Origin: Acorus gramineus
Taxonomy: Eukaryota; Streptophyta; Magnoliopsida; Acorales; Acoraceae
Reading direction: 5' to 3'
DNA: 64,000 bases
Assembly: GCA_030737835.1 (NCBI GenBank)
Contig: JAUJYN010000035.1
Coordinates: 1,302,917-1,366,916, forward strand
Position 1 is the first letter of the stretch, and every line of letters begins with the position of its first letter. Made by a program: the position numbers and the translations under genes. Below are positions 10,851 to 22,805 of this stretch, piece by piece. A model generated the notes under the pieces. That model did not search any database and was not told the DNA's origin. It was given only the letters and a program-made list of their open reading frames with translations.

Positions 10851-11730
10851 CGAGTGTTGGGTATTTTAGATGTATTTTTGGGTATTTTATGCATTGTTCT
10901 CACCATATTGAATGTCTGTCTTGCAGATCTAGACGTACGGTCGCGCGATGACCCTGATACCGGTGAGTGGGACAATCCAACCCAGTAGAGAGGGGTCATA
11001 CGCATTTGGGCGTATACCGACCTCTCCTGGGGCGTCATGGATAAATATTAACCTGCAATTATATGTATATCATGCGAGCATGATTTAATTGTAGAATGCA
11101 TGTTACCCTAGACTTTGCATGTTAGGGACTTGCACCCTTAGGATATGTGTATGAGCCATGCAGCATGTCCCCTGGTTCCAGGTTAGGAAGCCTGGCCGAT
11201 GCATGTGCCCTACTAGTTTATTTATTTGATTAAATGCTAGTATTTGTTTACAATGCATGTTATAGTGAATATTATAGGGGAGGGGCCTTGCGAGGACAGC
11301 GGTGAGACCCGGGTTAGGGTACACCGTGTTCCTTGTTTGGTTGTCGGGGTGTCCTATAACGGGAACTCACGCTGCCCTCCCGAGTTTCTTTTCCCCAACA
11401 ATATTTCACCCTGTTATAACCTTATGCATGTTCCCCGCATCGTAGTTATGCGCCCTGGTGGGTTCTGAGGAATTCAGAACATTAGTGTTGTTATAATGTG
11501 CCGTCTGCGGATCCAAGTGGATCATATGCGATGGGTAGGCTGTTCTGTTCCCTTCGTTGGATCCGGTAGAGACTACCACAGCGTTAGACAGGCCTTCCTG
11601 ACAGAGGGCTCCCATTAGTAGGCATCTCCTGATTTTGGACGGACTGTGCTGAATGTGGGAGTAGACCAGGCGGCCTACGGAGTGGAGGAGAGACTATCGG
11701 TGGATCAAGGGTGACCAACAGCCTAGTCAG

Positions 11731-12085
11731 TCCCAAAATCCTATGTCACCCATTGAAGGGTGAGGGTGAGGGTGTAGTGGGTTGGCGATGAACGACCCAC
11801 TGGAGTTGTGATTGGATGCTTGTAAATCCCAAAATCCTGTGTCACCCATTGAAGGGTGAGGGTGAGGGTGTAGCGGGTTGGCGGAAGCGACCCGTTGGTT
11901 TTTGGTGCAGTTAGTCCCAATATCCTATGTCACCCGTGGTAGGGTGAGGGTGAGGGTGTAGTGGGTTGGCGATGAGCGACCTACTGGATTTGTGAATGGA
12001 TTATTATCAGTCCCAATAGCCTATGTCACCCATTGATGGGTGAGGGTGAGGGTGTGGTGGTTCGGCGAAGTACGAATCACTGGAT
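11731..12085 (+). repeat. Four tandem 88-96 bp units with G-quadruplex motifs
   Basis: Units start TCCCAA at 11731, 11827, 11915 and 12011. Each has a TCACCC..GGGTGA hairpin followed by GGGTGAGGGTGAGGGTG. In units 1-3 a fourth G-run makes a canonical four-run motif (11758-11781, 11854-11877, 11942-11965). Related degenerate units occur in B1 (about 16740-16915). Confidence 0.85.
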
Positions 12086-14345
12086 CATGTTGTTATGTCT
12101 TAGAGGCTGGATAAATAATGGAATTGTGGTAAATATTGTCTGTGATGCATGGGTTGTGCCGTTCACTGAGCGTGTGGCTCACCCCTCGCACAATATTTTT
12201 CTTCAGTGCCATCTGAGTCGGATCCGGAGGAGGAGCTCCCTGAGGGACTTCATCAGTAGCGGAGTAGCGCCACGTCCCGCGAGTTGCAGAGACTATCAGC
12301 ATCCCTTGTACCAGTATGTATTATTTTCCGTGCTTGGGCACGCGTTTGTGTTGTATTTGGACGTCTTTGTATGTATATTGGCTCTCACAGGACATGTGAT
12401 TATGTATGGAATCTGTAGTGTGTTTTGATTACAGATTCAGTCTTAGTTATCCGCATTTGGTGTATATATCATGTCAGCCCTGCTTTTGTTGTCTGTGTGT
12501 CATTTCTGGCTGTTTGTGTATGATATTATTGACCTCCTGTGTAGATTCTGATATTATATATACACTTGCCGCGTCTCGGGGACGCCCGGGGCGTGACACT
12601 AGGCTTATATACATGTATTGTATTCATGTATGAATGATTGTGTTGCATGAGCCCCTCTACTATGGGCATGTATGTTGTAAATGTGTATGGATGTATAGAA
12701 TATGGCATGTCTTAGGTAGTATTGTAATACTACTCCCACCATATTAATGGGAATATACAGTATGATTAAGTCTGGGTTAATAACGGGCACTTGCCTAATA
12801 TTCCCTTGCGATAAGACTCGAGGGCGTGCTATTGCGCCCATGCTAATGGGGCAAAGCTATGACCAGCTGCATGAGATGATGATCTCTCTCGCCCTCTCCC
12901 TCTGAACGAACTGAGTAAGTAGATGTGATTTCCTACTCGACTCAGGTTCGTTTGGAATATTGGCATGCACCCGTTAGTGCGTGAGATCGCGCTTGACCCT
13001 TTCTTTTAAGTTGGTGATATCCAACGCATGTTTAAGTTAGGCCTTGTGTGCTTATGTGATTAATGACCATGTATGCATGTTGTATGATTTATTATGATGT
13101 AAATCCATGTTAGGGAGTGTCCCTATAACTATTAGATGATTGTGCATATGATTTATGCACATAGCTGGATATATTTATATGCGCATGTTAAAAACTGATA
13201 GGCCTATCTGAAATAGGCGTGGGTTTTACCCGCTGTCGGGTTGCACCTTATTATCTAGAGCGCTAGCGATGTAATCGCCTCGTGCATCCGAGCGATGCAC
13301 TCATTTGGAATTCAGGAGAATTCATTAGCTTATGGGATTATTTCTCTGTGAGAGCAGAGGCAACCCTTTTGTGTCTGAGCGACGCAACGGTGTGGGAGTA
13401 CAGTAGTATTCGATATATCGATAAGTGATTATCGAGAGCAATTGTTTTTCCATTGGGTTTGCTTTGCGAACATGGAATGTTTACTCCCAATGTCGTCCGT
13501 GATGAAGAGGCCCGGGTTGTAGGTGTTGTGCCTGTGTCATTTGGAGCGCTCTGATTGAAAATTTGGCTACATAATTTTTTCCTCGAAGTTATGTATTTCC
13601 AATTTGGTATTTGGATTTGATTTTGTTAAAATCCAAGATGAAGAGGTTTAAATATAATTTTATTATGAGATGTCCAGTTTTGAGTTAGCTTTCGTACAAA
13701 AGTGGAATTAGGTCAACTGGATTCATGTAGTAAAAGTTATGGGTATTTTACCAAGTATACCCCGGGGAGGGAAATTCTGGCAGCAGCCCTGTTCTATGTT
13801 TAGCTCTAATTTCGGAATATCTGGAGAGATTATTTGATCTTGACATAAACATGAAAGTTGTAGATAATCTTCTTGGCTTTCCAACGGACTTGGAATTGTG
13901 CAATTCGAAGCTATATCGAGGAAGTTATGGCTGTTCCAGTGAAGCATGCGCAGAATTTCTAAGTCAGGGATGAAATGGTCATTTCCATCCCTCTTTAGAT
14001 ATTTAGTTGCAACAAAATATCCTCCCTCTCTCTCTCTCTCATCCCCTCCCACATCCCACGTCCATTCTTGGCTCTCTCTTTCTCTCTTTCAACCCCTCAA
14101 GGTGTTTGTGAAAATGTCCCAAAGAGAAGGAGAAGGTGGAGGAGGAAGAAATGGTGAGGATTTGTTCATGTGTTGTTCTTGTTGTGATCTCCTCTCTCTC
14201 AAGCACCCTCTCATATTTTGTTCTCCCCCCCCCCTGATTTGCAGCCAAGGGAGGGCTGAGGAGGTGGTGGTGGTGGAGGTGGTGGAGGTTGTCGCGGGTG
14301 CATCGAGGGCCCTCGAGTCTCCCCCTTTTCATTCCCCCTCCAAAG

Positions 14346-15040
14346 GTGAGCTCCTCCCCTTCTTTTCTTGTTTTTTTTCATGGATTAAGGGCGGTTGGGA
14401 TGGTTGAGGATGTTATGCATGCTAGGTAGATGGGTTAGAGTGTGTGTGAGGGGTTGGGAAGGGTTAAAATGGGGTTAGGGTTGGCTGGGCGCGCATTGGG
14501 AGTTGTCTGCGCGCGTGCACGCGCAGGCGGGCGTAGACGCGTGCAGACGCGCGAGTGCGTGGGTGCGCGTAGAGTGGGCCGCGAGCGGGGGTGCGCGCGG
14601 AGTGCGCGCGAGTGCGCGCGCGCGTAGCAGTGCGCCTGGGCGCGGGGCTGGGGACCAGTGCGCGTGCTGGGGCATGCGCAGGGTTCTGCATGAGGGCGCG
14701 TGGGCTGGACGGGCGGTGCACGCGGGAGTGCGCGAGCTTGCGCGCGCGCGCGGCAGCGCGTCTGGGCGCGCGGGCAGGCGCGCGGCAGTGCGCCGAGGGT
14801 GCTGGGGTGCGTGCGTGCGCATGCGGGGGGCCATGCGTGTGGCTGCCCGAGGGTTCGGGTAGGTGTCGGGGCACTCGGACTCGCGTGCGTACGTGCGTGC
14901 TCGCATGCGTGCGAGTCCGTATGCATGCTTGTCCAAGTATTTGGTATTTCTATGTGTAAATTGTGTTGTTACTCACCAAATTGGATGCCCCTACCTTGCA
15001 GATCTCGTCGGATGGGATGCGCGAGGTCCCGGGTTGTAAG
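14346..15040 (+). other. Intron 1 and micro-exon in the 13524 LTR
   Basis: Putative intron 1 is 14346-15001 (AAAG|GTGAGC to CTTGCAG, 656 nt) and contains a GC-alternating core at about 14490-14880. The micro-exon is 15002-15040 (39 nt), followed by GTGAGTGG. Putative intron 2 would end at 26198 (TTTCTTTTCAG) but is interrupted by B1. This LTR has the same downstream exon variant as the intron-less A1 LTR, so it is the best comparison for it. Confidence 0.55.
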
Positions 15041-16217
15041 GTGAGTGGTTTGATTCCAATCCCCCCCCCCCCTCTCTAGGGATGCGCTCGACCCGCGTAG
15101 AGGCGCGTCGCACATCGATGGGGCCCCTAGCTATAATATGTAGATACTATGTAATGCATGTTTTAATATGATGTAACCATGCCATATTAGACCTTGTATG
15201 CTAGGGATATGCACTCATATATCATGTATAGAGGCCCATACATGCCTAGACACCATGTCCCTTGATTGGAAAGCCCTATCTATGCATGTTTGCCATTTAG
15301 TTTAATTTATTTAAATCAAATGAGAATATATTGTTATAAGCATGCCTTAGAGAATATTATAACCTTGTTGTTATAATATATGTTTCCCCGCATCTTAGTT
15401 ATGCGCCGTGGAGGAATTCTTGAGAATTCATGACATTAGTAGTGTTAGAAATCGTTGTCAACGGATCCAAGAGGATCGTATACGCGCGTGAGTAGGCTGT
15501 CTTCTCCCTATGGTTGGATCCGAGTAGGGACTCCCCGGCGTTGGAAAGCTGACCTGACAGAGGGCTCCGATTTGTAGGTACCTCCCTTGCGTCGGACAGT
15601 GCTAATCGTGGGAGTATACCAGGTAGAGGCTATGGAGTGTGGGAGAGGCTACCGGGTGGACAAGGGGTGGAGAGCGGTCTAGTCTGAAAAGGCCCATGTC
15701 ACCCCTAAAGGGTGAGCGTGGGGTGGATCGGCGATGTTACGAGCCACTAACTTGTGTAGTTACTCCCATATCGGGACTATCACTACTTTAAGGTTATTAT
15801 CAGTGTGTTGCATAGATTGTTGTTATGCCTGTGTTTTGATCTCTCGATAAGTGAGTATCGAGAGTAGTTGTTTTCCATTGGGATCGTTCTCCCCTTCGTT
15901 GGATCTGATGTAGGAACTTCTCGGGTTTAGTTGTCCTGACAGAGAGCTCCCATCCGTAGGTACCACAGATGCATTCGGACGAGTACTGATCGTGGCAGTA
16001 TACCAGGTAGAGGCTACCCTGGGAAAGGGCTACTGGCGGACCAAGGGTGTAGAGCGGTGAGTTGAGGAGATCGGGTTGTAGATACTACCCGGGAGAGGGT
16101 TAACGAATGATATTGAGGGTGTGGGAATCGTTCTCCCCTTCGTTGGATCCGAGTAGGGACTTCCCGGCGATTACAGTGTCCTGACAGAGGGCTCCCGTCC
16201 GTAGGTACCACCGACGC

Positions 16218-19200
16218 TGTCACGCCCCAGGGCGGCCGTCCCCGGGACGCGGCAAGTGTATATATGATATCAGTGACAGGAAATCAATAATAAACCAGAA
16301 ACAATCACTAAAATGACACACAGATAAAAGCAGGGCTGACATAATATATACACCGAATGCGGAAGCTAAAAGACTGAGTCTGTAGTCAAAAACATACTAC
16401 AGACTCGATACATAATCATAAGTCCTGTGAGAGCCAACATGCCCGTATATATACACAACAAAATCCAAATACAATCCAACTAAGTGCCCAAGCACAGAAC
16501 ATATACGTACAACCGAAAGAAGGGTGCTGATGGCCTCAAAACTCGTGGGACGCGGCGCTGCCCTCTGCTGGTGTAGTCGCTCGGGAAGCTCCTCCCTCAG
16601 AGATCACTGAAAAGATAATATGCGAGGGGTGAGCCACACGCTCAGTGAATAGCACAACCCATGCATACAGTTCATATTAACCACATTTAATCAATTCATA
16701 AGCCACAAGCGGCATAATATCACCATCCGGGGGTTCGTTCATCGCCGAACTCCATACCCTCACCCTCACCCTCACCCTCAACAGGTGACCTAGGATGTTG
16801 GGACTTAGCGGGTTAATAAACATCCATTCATAATCCTGTGGGTCGTCGCATCGCCGGCCCACCATACCCTCACCCTCACCTCTCAACAGGTGACCTAGGA
16901 TGTTGGGACTGACTAGGCTGTTGGTTACCCTTGGTCCACCGATAGTCTCTCCTCACTCCGCGGTTGTTTGGCCACTCCCATGTTCAGCGCAGTCCTTCCA
17001 AGTCAGGAGGCGCCTACTAGTGGGAGCCCCTGCACGGGACAACCTGTCTAACGCCGAGATAGTCTCTACACGGATCCGACGAGGGGAACAGAACAGCCTA
17101 TCCATCGCATATGATCCAATCGGATCCGCTGACAGCACATCTCTAAGACTCTAATGTCTCGAATTCCTCAGAATTCCACCAGCGCGCATAACCAGGATGC
17201 GGGGAACATGCATTTATTAATCATAATACAAGGGAAAATAGAGACCTTGGGAGGGTAACCTGAGGTCCCGATGTAGGACATCCGACAACCAAACGAGGAA
17301 CACGGAGTACCCTAACCCGGGTCTCAATGTTAACCTCGCAAGGCCCCCCTTATATTCCCTAAGCATGCTATCTATTATTACAGTTCGCATTTAATTAAAT
17401 AAACCAAACTAATAGGACGCATGCACAGGTCGGGCTTTCCTAGCATGATAGCGAGGTGGCAGGATGCATGGCTCATGCACAATCCTAAGGGTGCAAGTCC
17501 CTATCACACAATCTAGGGTGGCATGCAATTCTACACACACATCATGCATACATGGATTATAAAATAACAGTTAATACAAGCTATACGCCCCAGGGGAGAG
17601 CGGTACACGCCCAAAGCATGTAACGCCTCCCAAACTGGGTTGGGTTGTCCCACTCACCGGGAATCGGGTCGACGCGCGACCGTCCGTCGAGATCTGCAAG
17701 ACAAGGTATTAACTGGTTAGAATAAATCCACAATTATCCCAAAAATACATACACACACAACAAACACCCAAAGATCCCAAACAAAACCCCCAACACCCTC
17801 GGCACCCCCGCACGGCCACCCGACCGCCCGGACGCGCCGCCGCGCCTCAGCCCGCGCACTCCGCGCACCGCCCGGGGCACCGCGCGTCCACCGAGCCCAG
17901 CCGCGGCAGCCCGCACGCGCCCCGCACGCCGTGCGCACGCTCCACGCCCCGCGCGCGCCCCGCGCGCACCTCCGCCGCGCCCCGCGCACGCCTCGCGCAC
18001 AGCTCCTCGCCCCGCGCACGCCTCGCGCACAGCTCCTCGCCCCGCGCCTCCTCCGCACGCGCCCCAGCACCTCCGCCAGCATCTCCGCCAGCCCTCCGCG
18101 CGTCCAGCACCTCGGCCAGCACCTCCGCGCGTGCCTCGCGCGTCCATCAGCCCCGGCCAGCACCTCCGCGCGTGCCTCGCGCGTCCAGCACGTCGGCCAG
18201 CACCTCCGCGCGCGCCCAGACCAGCGCCCAGACCAGCTCCTCGCGCCAGCTGCACGAGCAGACCCGCGCGCAGCACCACCCGAGCAGCTCGCACGCCTCG
18301 CACCGCCGCGACCAGCTCCCCCGAGCGCACGCCCGCGCGCACGCTCGCGCGTACGCACGCGCGCGCCCCCAGTCGGCTCCTGCTCGTTGCCTGTGCTGCC
18401 TGAGGCCCCCAGCCCATCCAGCACTGCCAGCACGACCAGCCCCACGCACCAGGCCCGCGCACCCACGCACACGCCGCGCGCACGCACACCCGCGCACGCA
18501 CGCGCGCATGCCCGCGCGCGCCCGGCCTGCGCGCTGCCTGGCCGCTGCCGCTGCTCCCTGCTGCCCGGGACAGTCCCCCAGCCTGCCGAGCACCTCCAAC
18601 CACCCCTCCCACTGCCCCGACCACTTCCAACCACCTCCGACCACCCTCCGACGACCCCCTCAGCCACCGACCACCCCCAAACACAAAACCCTCCCTAGCA
18701 ATCATCTAGACAGAAAAAAGAGGGAAAGAGGCTTACCGAGGGGAGGAGGGGCGTCCGGTGGATCTCCACGCGCCGAAACCCTTCCCACAAGCCTTCTCAC
18801 GCCCCGATCTATCACGGCCCTCGATTTGGCTCGAAACAGAGGAGAGAGAGGGGAGGTCGGGGAGGCTAGGATCGTCGGAATTCGGATTTGAAGACACCGG
18901 AGCGTAGATCGGGACCCGATCTACACTTCCCGTGCTTTAGGTTTTTGGTTTTGAGGGGTGTAGGGGCTCGAACGGAAGAAAATCGGAGGAGAGGAGAGAG
19001 AGAGAGCTAGTCGGGAAGATGATGAATAGTGAAAAGATATTTTTGATTCCTTTTAAGTAGAGCGCGACTTAAAAACCCGGATACGCCCCGGAACTGCGAA
19101 ATTTTTGCAAACGATGCCAGAATTCGATGAAATTTTCATGAGTGGCTTAAAATGGCACCAGGACACATAATATGCAGTTAGATTTTCAATCGGAGTCCTC

Positions 19201-19325
19201 TAGCTCAGACGATAGCTAACAGTCTGAAATTATGCGGTTCCGATCGAAAAAACCCTAAAAATTTTAAAACTGCCAAAAATGCTCCAATGATTGCCAATAG
19301 GCCAAAAAGTGACACATATATAACA
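16218..19325 (-). mobile_element. 3' LTR of B1 (complete)
   Basis: The LTR is 3108 bp, TGTTATATATG..GGGGCGTGACA on the minus strand. Predicted splice layout: intron 1 18736-17694 (GTAAGC..TTGCAG, 1043 nt) holding a GC-alternating core (about 17805-18560), micro-exon 17693-17658 (36 nt), intron 2 17657-16607 (GTGAGTGG..TTTTCAG, 1051 nt). An 11-bp-stem hairpin (GAGTCTGTAGT/ACTACAGACTC) is at 16376-16406. Short tandem GC repeats of about 30 and 50 bp occur at 17978-18200. Confidence 0.92.
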
Positions 19326-19340
19326 TTCTCCCCCCCTTAG
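19326..19340 (-). other. Polypurine tract of B1
   Basis: On the minus strand CTAAGGGGGGGAGAA directly precedes the 3' LTR start TGTTATATATG. It follows GAGGACAAAATTTC, the usual Tekay 3'-end context. Confidence 0.9.
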
Positions 19341-19372
19341 GAAATTTTGTCCTCAAAATAATACAAGTACAT

Positions 19373-21100
19373 CTAAGAAGGGAAAAGATGTGGATACGCG
19401 TCACGCATGGCGTCCTCGAGCTCCCAGGTGGCCTCGGCACCGGAACGGTGCTGCCATCGCACCTTGACCAGCTGGACGGTCTTGGTGCGGAGCCTCTTCT
19501 CGCGGCGGTCCATGATCTCAATCGGCTGCTCCACGAAAGACAAGTCCGGCTCGAAGACGAGCGGCTCGAACGGAATGATGTGAGCAGGATCGTGGACGTA
19601 TCGCCTCAGCTGCGAGACGTGGAAGACGTCATGGGCCTGAGCCAACTGTGGGGGCAGAGCGATGCGATAGGCCACCTCTCCAACTCGCTCGAGTATGAGG
19701 AAAGGCCCAATGAAACGCGGACTCAGCTTGCCCCGCACACCGAATCGGAAGATGCCCTTCATCGGGGACACCTTCAAGAACACATGATCACCGACCTCGA
19801 AGGAGAGCTCACGGCGACGGCGGTCGGCGTAGCTCTTCTGACGACTCTGAGCGACTCGGATACGCTCGCGGATCGTCTTCACCATCTCGGAGGTCTGGTG
19901 AACGATCTCTGGTCCCTCTAGCTGGCGCTCTCCGACCTCATCCCAACACAGGGGGGACCTGCAGCTGCGGCCATAAAGTGCCTCGTAGGGAGCCATCCGG
20001 ATGCTCGAATGATAGCTGTTGTTGTAGGCGAACTCCACCAACGGAAGGTGCCTCTCCCAACTGCCCCCAAAATCGAGTACACAGGCCCGCAGCATGTCCT
20101 CAAGGGTCTGGATCGTCCTCTCCGACTGGCCGTCCGTCTGAGGATGAAACGCTGTACTGAAGTGGAGGTTCGTACCAAGGGCGTGCTGGAGGCTACGCCA
20201 GAACCTCGAAGTAAAACGCGCGTCTCGATCTGAAATGATGCTGACTGGAGTGCCATGGAGTCGGACAATCTCGGAGACGAATAACTGCGCCAGGGTGTCC
20301 AGAGAATCGGTGAGTCGGATGGGGAGGAAATGAGCAGACTTCGTCAGCCGGTCGACGATCACCCAGATGGCATCGCGACCCGAGCGTGACCTCGGCAAAC
20401 CCGAGACGAAGTCCATAGTGATCTGCTCCCACTTCCACTGAGGGATCTCAATGGACTGCAGCTTCCCCGCAGGGCGCTGATGCTCCGACTTCACCTGCTG
20501 GCATACTAGGCATCGGGCAACAAATCTGGCAATATCTGTCTTCATCCCGCGCCACCAGTAGCCGCGACGAAGGCCCCTGTACATCTTCGTGCCTCCAGGG
20601 TGCACTGTGTACCTCGAGCGATGGGCCTCGTCCAGAATCTTCCGCCTCAGCTCTGCGTCGTCGGGGATGCACACTCGGCCTCTGAATCTCAGGATCCCGT
20701 CTGCACGAATCTGGTAGTCCTGGCGCTCGCCCCGGGCGACGCCTTCAGAAAGGACTATGAAATGCGGGTCCTGAGCCTGAGCCGTGCGGATCTCATCGAG
20801 AAGAACCGGCTGCACCACCAGCCTGGCCAGAAAGCCACCCGCAGGGGTCTCCCGAACACTGATCCAGCAAGCGGCCTCCTCCAGAAGCCTCCAACGACGG
20901 ACAGCCATGTGGGCGGCCATGCCCAGGGGCTGTCTACTGAGCGCATCTGCAACGACATTCGCCTTACCCGGATGGTAAGCGATGTCACAGTCGTAGTCTG
21001 TCAGGAACTCAACCCAACGCCTCTGTCGCATGTTGAGCTCCGGCTGAGACTGCAGATACGTCAAGCTCTTATGATCTGAAGAGCTCGAACTCCTCTCCAT
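19373..21100 (-). CDS. pol: B1 pol, RNase H end, integrase and chromodomain-like tail
   Basis: A 575-codon open frame. Residues about 8-55 finish RNase H ([23 protein letters not shown]). An HHCC zinc finger ([18 protein letters not shown]) comes next, then the integrase core with TMDF, SDRDARF and SERTIQTLE supplying the D,D,E residues, and GPY/F-like positions (PRFIGPF). The last ~35 residues (VRWQ, EATWELE, YPHLF) match the chromodomain-like end of Tekay/Del integrases, thought to steer insertion to heterochromatin. The ATG is internal: the frame is separated from the upstream RT/RNase H frame by a small indel near 21085. It ends about 30 bases before the polypurine tract. Confidence 0.93.
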   Translation of the reverse strand: MERSSSSSDHKSLTYLQSQPELNMRQRRWVEFLTDYDCDIAYHPGKANVVADALSRQPLGMAAHMAVRRWRLLEEAACWISVRETPAGGFLARLVVQPVLLDEIRTAQAQDPHFIVLSEGVARGERQDYQIRADGILRFRGRVCIPDDAELRRKILDEAHRSRYTVHPGGTKMYRGLRRGYWWRGMKTDIARFVARCLVCQQVKSEHQRPAGKLQSIEIPQWKWEQITMDFVSGLPRSRSGRDAIWVIVDRLTKSAHFLPIRLTDSLDTLAQLFVSEIVRLHGTPVSIISDRDARFTSRFWRSLQHALGTNLHFSTAFHPQTDGQSERTIQTLEDMLRACVLDFGGSWERHLPLVEFAYNNSYHSSIRMAPYEALYGRSCRSPLCWDEVGERQLEGPEIVHQTSEMVKTIRERIRVAQSRQKSYADRRRRELSFEVGDHVFLKVSPMKGIFRFGVRGKLSPRFIGPFLILERVGEVAYRIALPPQLAQAHDVFHVSQLRRYVHDPAHIIPFEPLVFEPDLSFVEQPIEIMDRREKRLRTKTVQLVKVRWQHRSGAEATWELEDAMRDAYPHLFPS

Positions 21101-22805
21101 AGAGGTAATGCCTCCACATCTTCAGCGCAAATATAATCGCAGCCAACTCAAGGTCATGGGTGGGGTAGTTCTGCTCATGGGGCTTCAACTGACGAGACGC
21201 GTAAGCCACCACCTTACCGTACTGCATCAGGACGCCGCCCACACCCAACTGCGATGCATCTGTGTATACTGCGAACCCACCGCTCCCAGATGGAAGGGTA
21301 AGAACCGGCGCTGAGGTGAGTCTTCGCTTCAGCTCCTGGAAGCTCTCCTCGCAAGAAGGGGACCACTCGAACCGAACGTCCTTCCGAGTGAGGCGGGTAA
21401 GAGGAACGGCTATCTTGGAGAAACCCTCCACAAACCTCCTATAATAACCCGCCAAGCCCAAGAAGCTACGAATCTCTGTGGGGTTCGACGGTCGACGCCA
21501 ATTCGACACGGCGAGCGTCTTCTCCGGGTCCACAGCTATACCCTCACCGGAAATCACATGGCCCAGAAAGGCCATCCGCTCCAACCAGAACTCGCACTTG
21601 CTGAACTTGGCGAACAACTGATGTCCAGCCAGAGTCTCCAAAACAGTGCGGAGGTGGTGAGCGTGCTCCTCCAGACTCCTCGAGTACACCAATATATCAT
21701 CGATGAATACTACCACAAAGGAGTCGAGGAAGGGTCGAAATACCCGGTTCATCAGATCCATGAAGGCCGCCGGCGCGTTCGTCAACCCGAAAGGCAGTAC
21801 TCTGAACTCGTAGTGCCCGTACCGGGTGCGAAAGGCCGTCTTCGGAATATCTGACTCCCGGATCTTCAACTGGTAGTACCCCGAGCGGAGATCGATCTTG
21901 GAAAAGACACACGCTCCCTGAAGCTGGTCAAACAGATCGTCGATCCGCGGCAACGGGTACTTGTTCTTCACTGTCCGCTTATTCAACTGCCTGTAATCAA
22001 TACACAGCCGCAGTGAACCGTCCTTCTTCCGGACGAACAGGACAGGGGCTCCCCACGGAGACACGCTCGGACGTGCGAAGCCCTTCTCCAGCAACTCCTC
22101 CAACTGCTCCTTCAGCACCCTCAGCTCTGCGGGAGCCATCCGGTACGGAGCCCTCGAAACCGGCTCGGTCCCCGGAAGCAGATTGATCTCAAACTCAATC
22201 GCGCGGTCCGGCGGTAATCCCGGAAGATCGTCGGGGAAAACCTCAGGAAACTCTGCCACGACTGGAGTCTGACTGATATCTGCCCGCAGCGGTGCATCCT
22301 CCAGAGCAATATAAGCCAGAAAGCCCTCGCATCCACCCTGAAGGAGTCTCCACGCCTGCATGGACGACACGAACCCCAGAGGAGCTACGTCTCGATCGCC
22401 CACGTACTGGAAAGACCTCCGACCAGGAAGGTGGAACGACACCGACTTGGCGAAACAGTCGATGCTGGCATGACTAGCTGCTAGCCAATCCATCCCCAGG
22501 ATGGCATCAAAATCCGACATCGCGAGCTCCACCAGCTCTACCGGAAACTCATGCTCCGCGATCTCCACCGTGCACCCTCGGTACACAGAACTAAGGAGAA
22601 TCCGGTCTCCCACGGGCAATGCTACCTCTAACACAGCATCTAGAGGAGCAGACGCCACACCCGTCCGTCTCGCGAAAGCGGGAGACACGAACGAGTGGGT
22701 GGCTCCGGAATCGAATAGCACATAAGCAGGAAGCTGGGAGATCTGAACAGTACCTCTAACCACGCTGCCGGATGCCTGGGCCTCCTCTGCCGAAAGCGCT
22801 GCCAC
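21069..22805 (-). CDS. pol: B1 pol, protease-reverse transcriptase-RNase H
   Basis: A 578-codon open frame. The aspartic protease has its active site [11 protein letters not shown] at about residues 31-41. RT follows with [27 protein letters not shown] and catalytic FIDDILVYS (the YxDD box); RNase H starts at [14 protein letters not shown] and runs to the frame end at ELFRS, where a small indel moves the rest of RNase H into the next frame. In Tekay elements gag and pol form one long frame, so the ATG here is internal and translation would depend on the upstream gag frame. No stop codons interrupt the domains. Confidence 0.94.
   Translation of the reverse strand: MAALSAEEAQASGSVVRGTVQISQLPAYVLFDSGATHSFVSPAFARRTGVASAPLDAVLEVALPVGDRILLSSVYRGCTVEIAEHEFPVELVELAMSDFDAILGMDWLAASHASIDCFAKSVSFHLPGRRSFQYVGDRDVAPLGFVSSMQAWRLLQGGCEGFLAYIALEDAPLRADISQTPVVAEFPEVFPDDLPGLPPDRAIEFEINLLPGTEPVSRAPYRMAPAELRVLKEQLEELLEKGFARPSVSPWGAPVLFVRKKDGSLRLCIDYRQLNKRTVKNKYPLPRIDDLFDQLQGACVFSKIDLRSGYYQLKIRESDIPKTAFRTRYGHYEFRVLPFGLTNAPAAFMDLMNRVFRPFLDSFVVVFIDDILVYSRSLEEHAHHLRTVLETLAGHQLFAKFSKCEFWLERMAFLGHVISGEGIAVDPEKTLAVSNWRRPSNPTEIRSFLGLAGYYRRFVEGFSKIAVPLTRLTRKDVRFEWSPSCEESFQELKRRLTSAPVLTLPSGSGGFAVYTDASQLGVGGVLMQYGKVVAYASRQLKPHEQNYPTHDLELAAIIFALKMWRHYLYGEEFELFRS

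Larger units (their letters stand above)
9670..12206 (+). other. Intron-like splice architecture in the family-B solo LTR
   Basis: Putative intron 1 is 9670-10926 (G|GTAAGCC to TTGCAG, 1257 nt), micro-exon 10927-10962 (36 nt), and putative intron 2 10963-12206 (GTGAGTGG to TTCTTCAG, 1244 nt). The layout matches family A although the intron content is mostly different. Splicing is inferred. Confidence 0.55.
9078..12598 (+). mobile_element. Solo LTR, family B (Tekay type)
   Basis: The copy runs from TGTTATATATGTGTCAC to CCCGGGGCGTGACA (3521 bp) with target duplication CTAGG at 9073-9077 and 12599-12603. The flanking host sequence is continuous with other A LTRs (GCATGCTAGG / CTTATATACA). It is a relative of the LTRs of B1 (16218-25581). 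There is no internal region. Confidence 0.94.

Noticed and set aside
9981..11038. Long open frames on both strands (up to about 350 codons, Arg/Ala/Pro- or Gly/Ala-rich)
   Set aside because: They fall in the GC-alternating core, where A/T-containing stop triplets hardly occur. All frames are open and the sequence is low-complexity; there are no domains.
11731..12085. CRISPR-like spaced repeats
   Set aside because: Plant LTR tandem repeats: units are contiguous, have no unique spacers, and lie inside an LTR.
14435..15044. Open frames of 115-165 codons on both strands
   Set aside because: GC-core composition inside LTR intron 1; the same holds for 58697-59143.
17717..18891. Open frames of 240-320 codons on both strands
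   Set aside because: Same compositional cause in the GC core of the B1 3' LTR.
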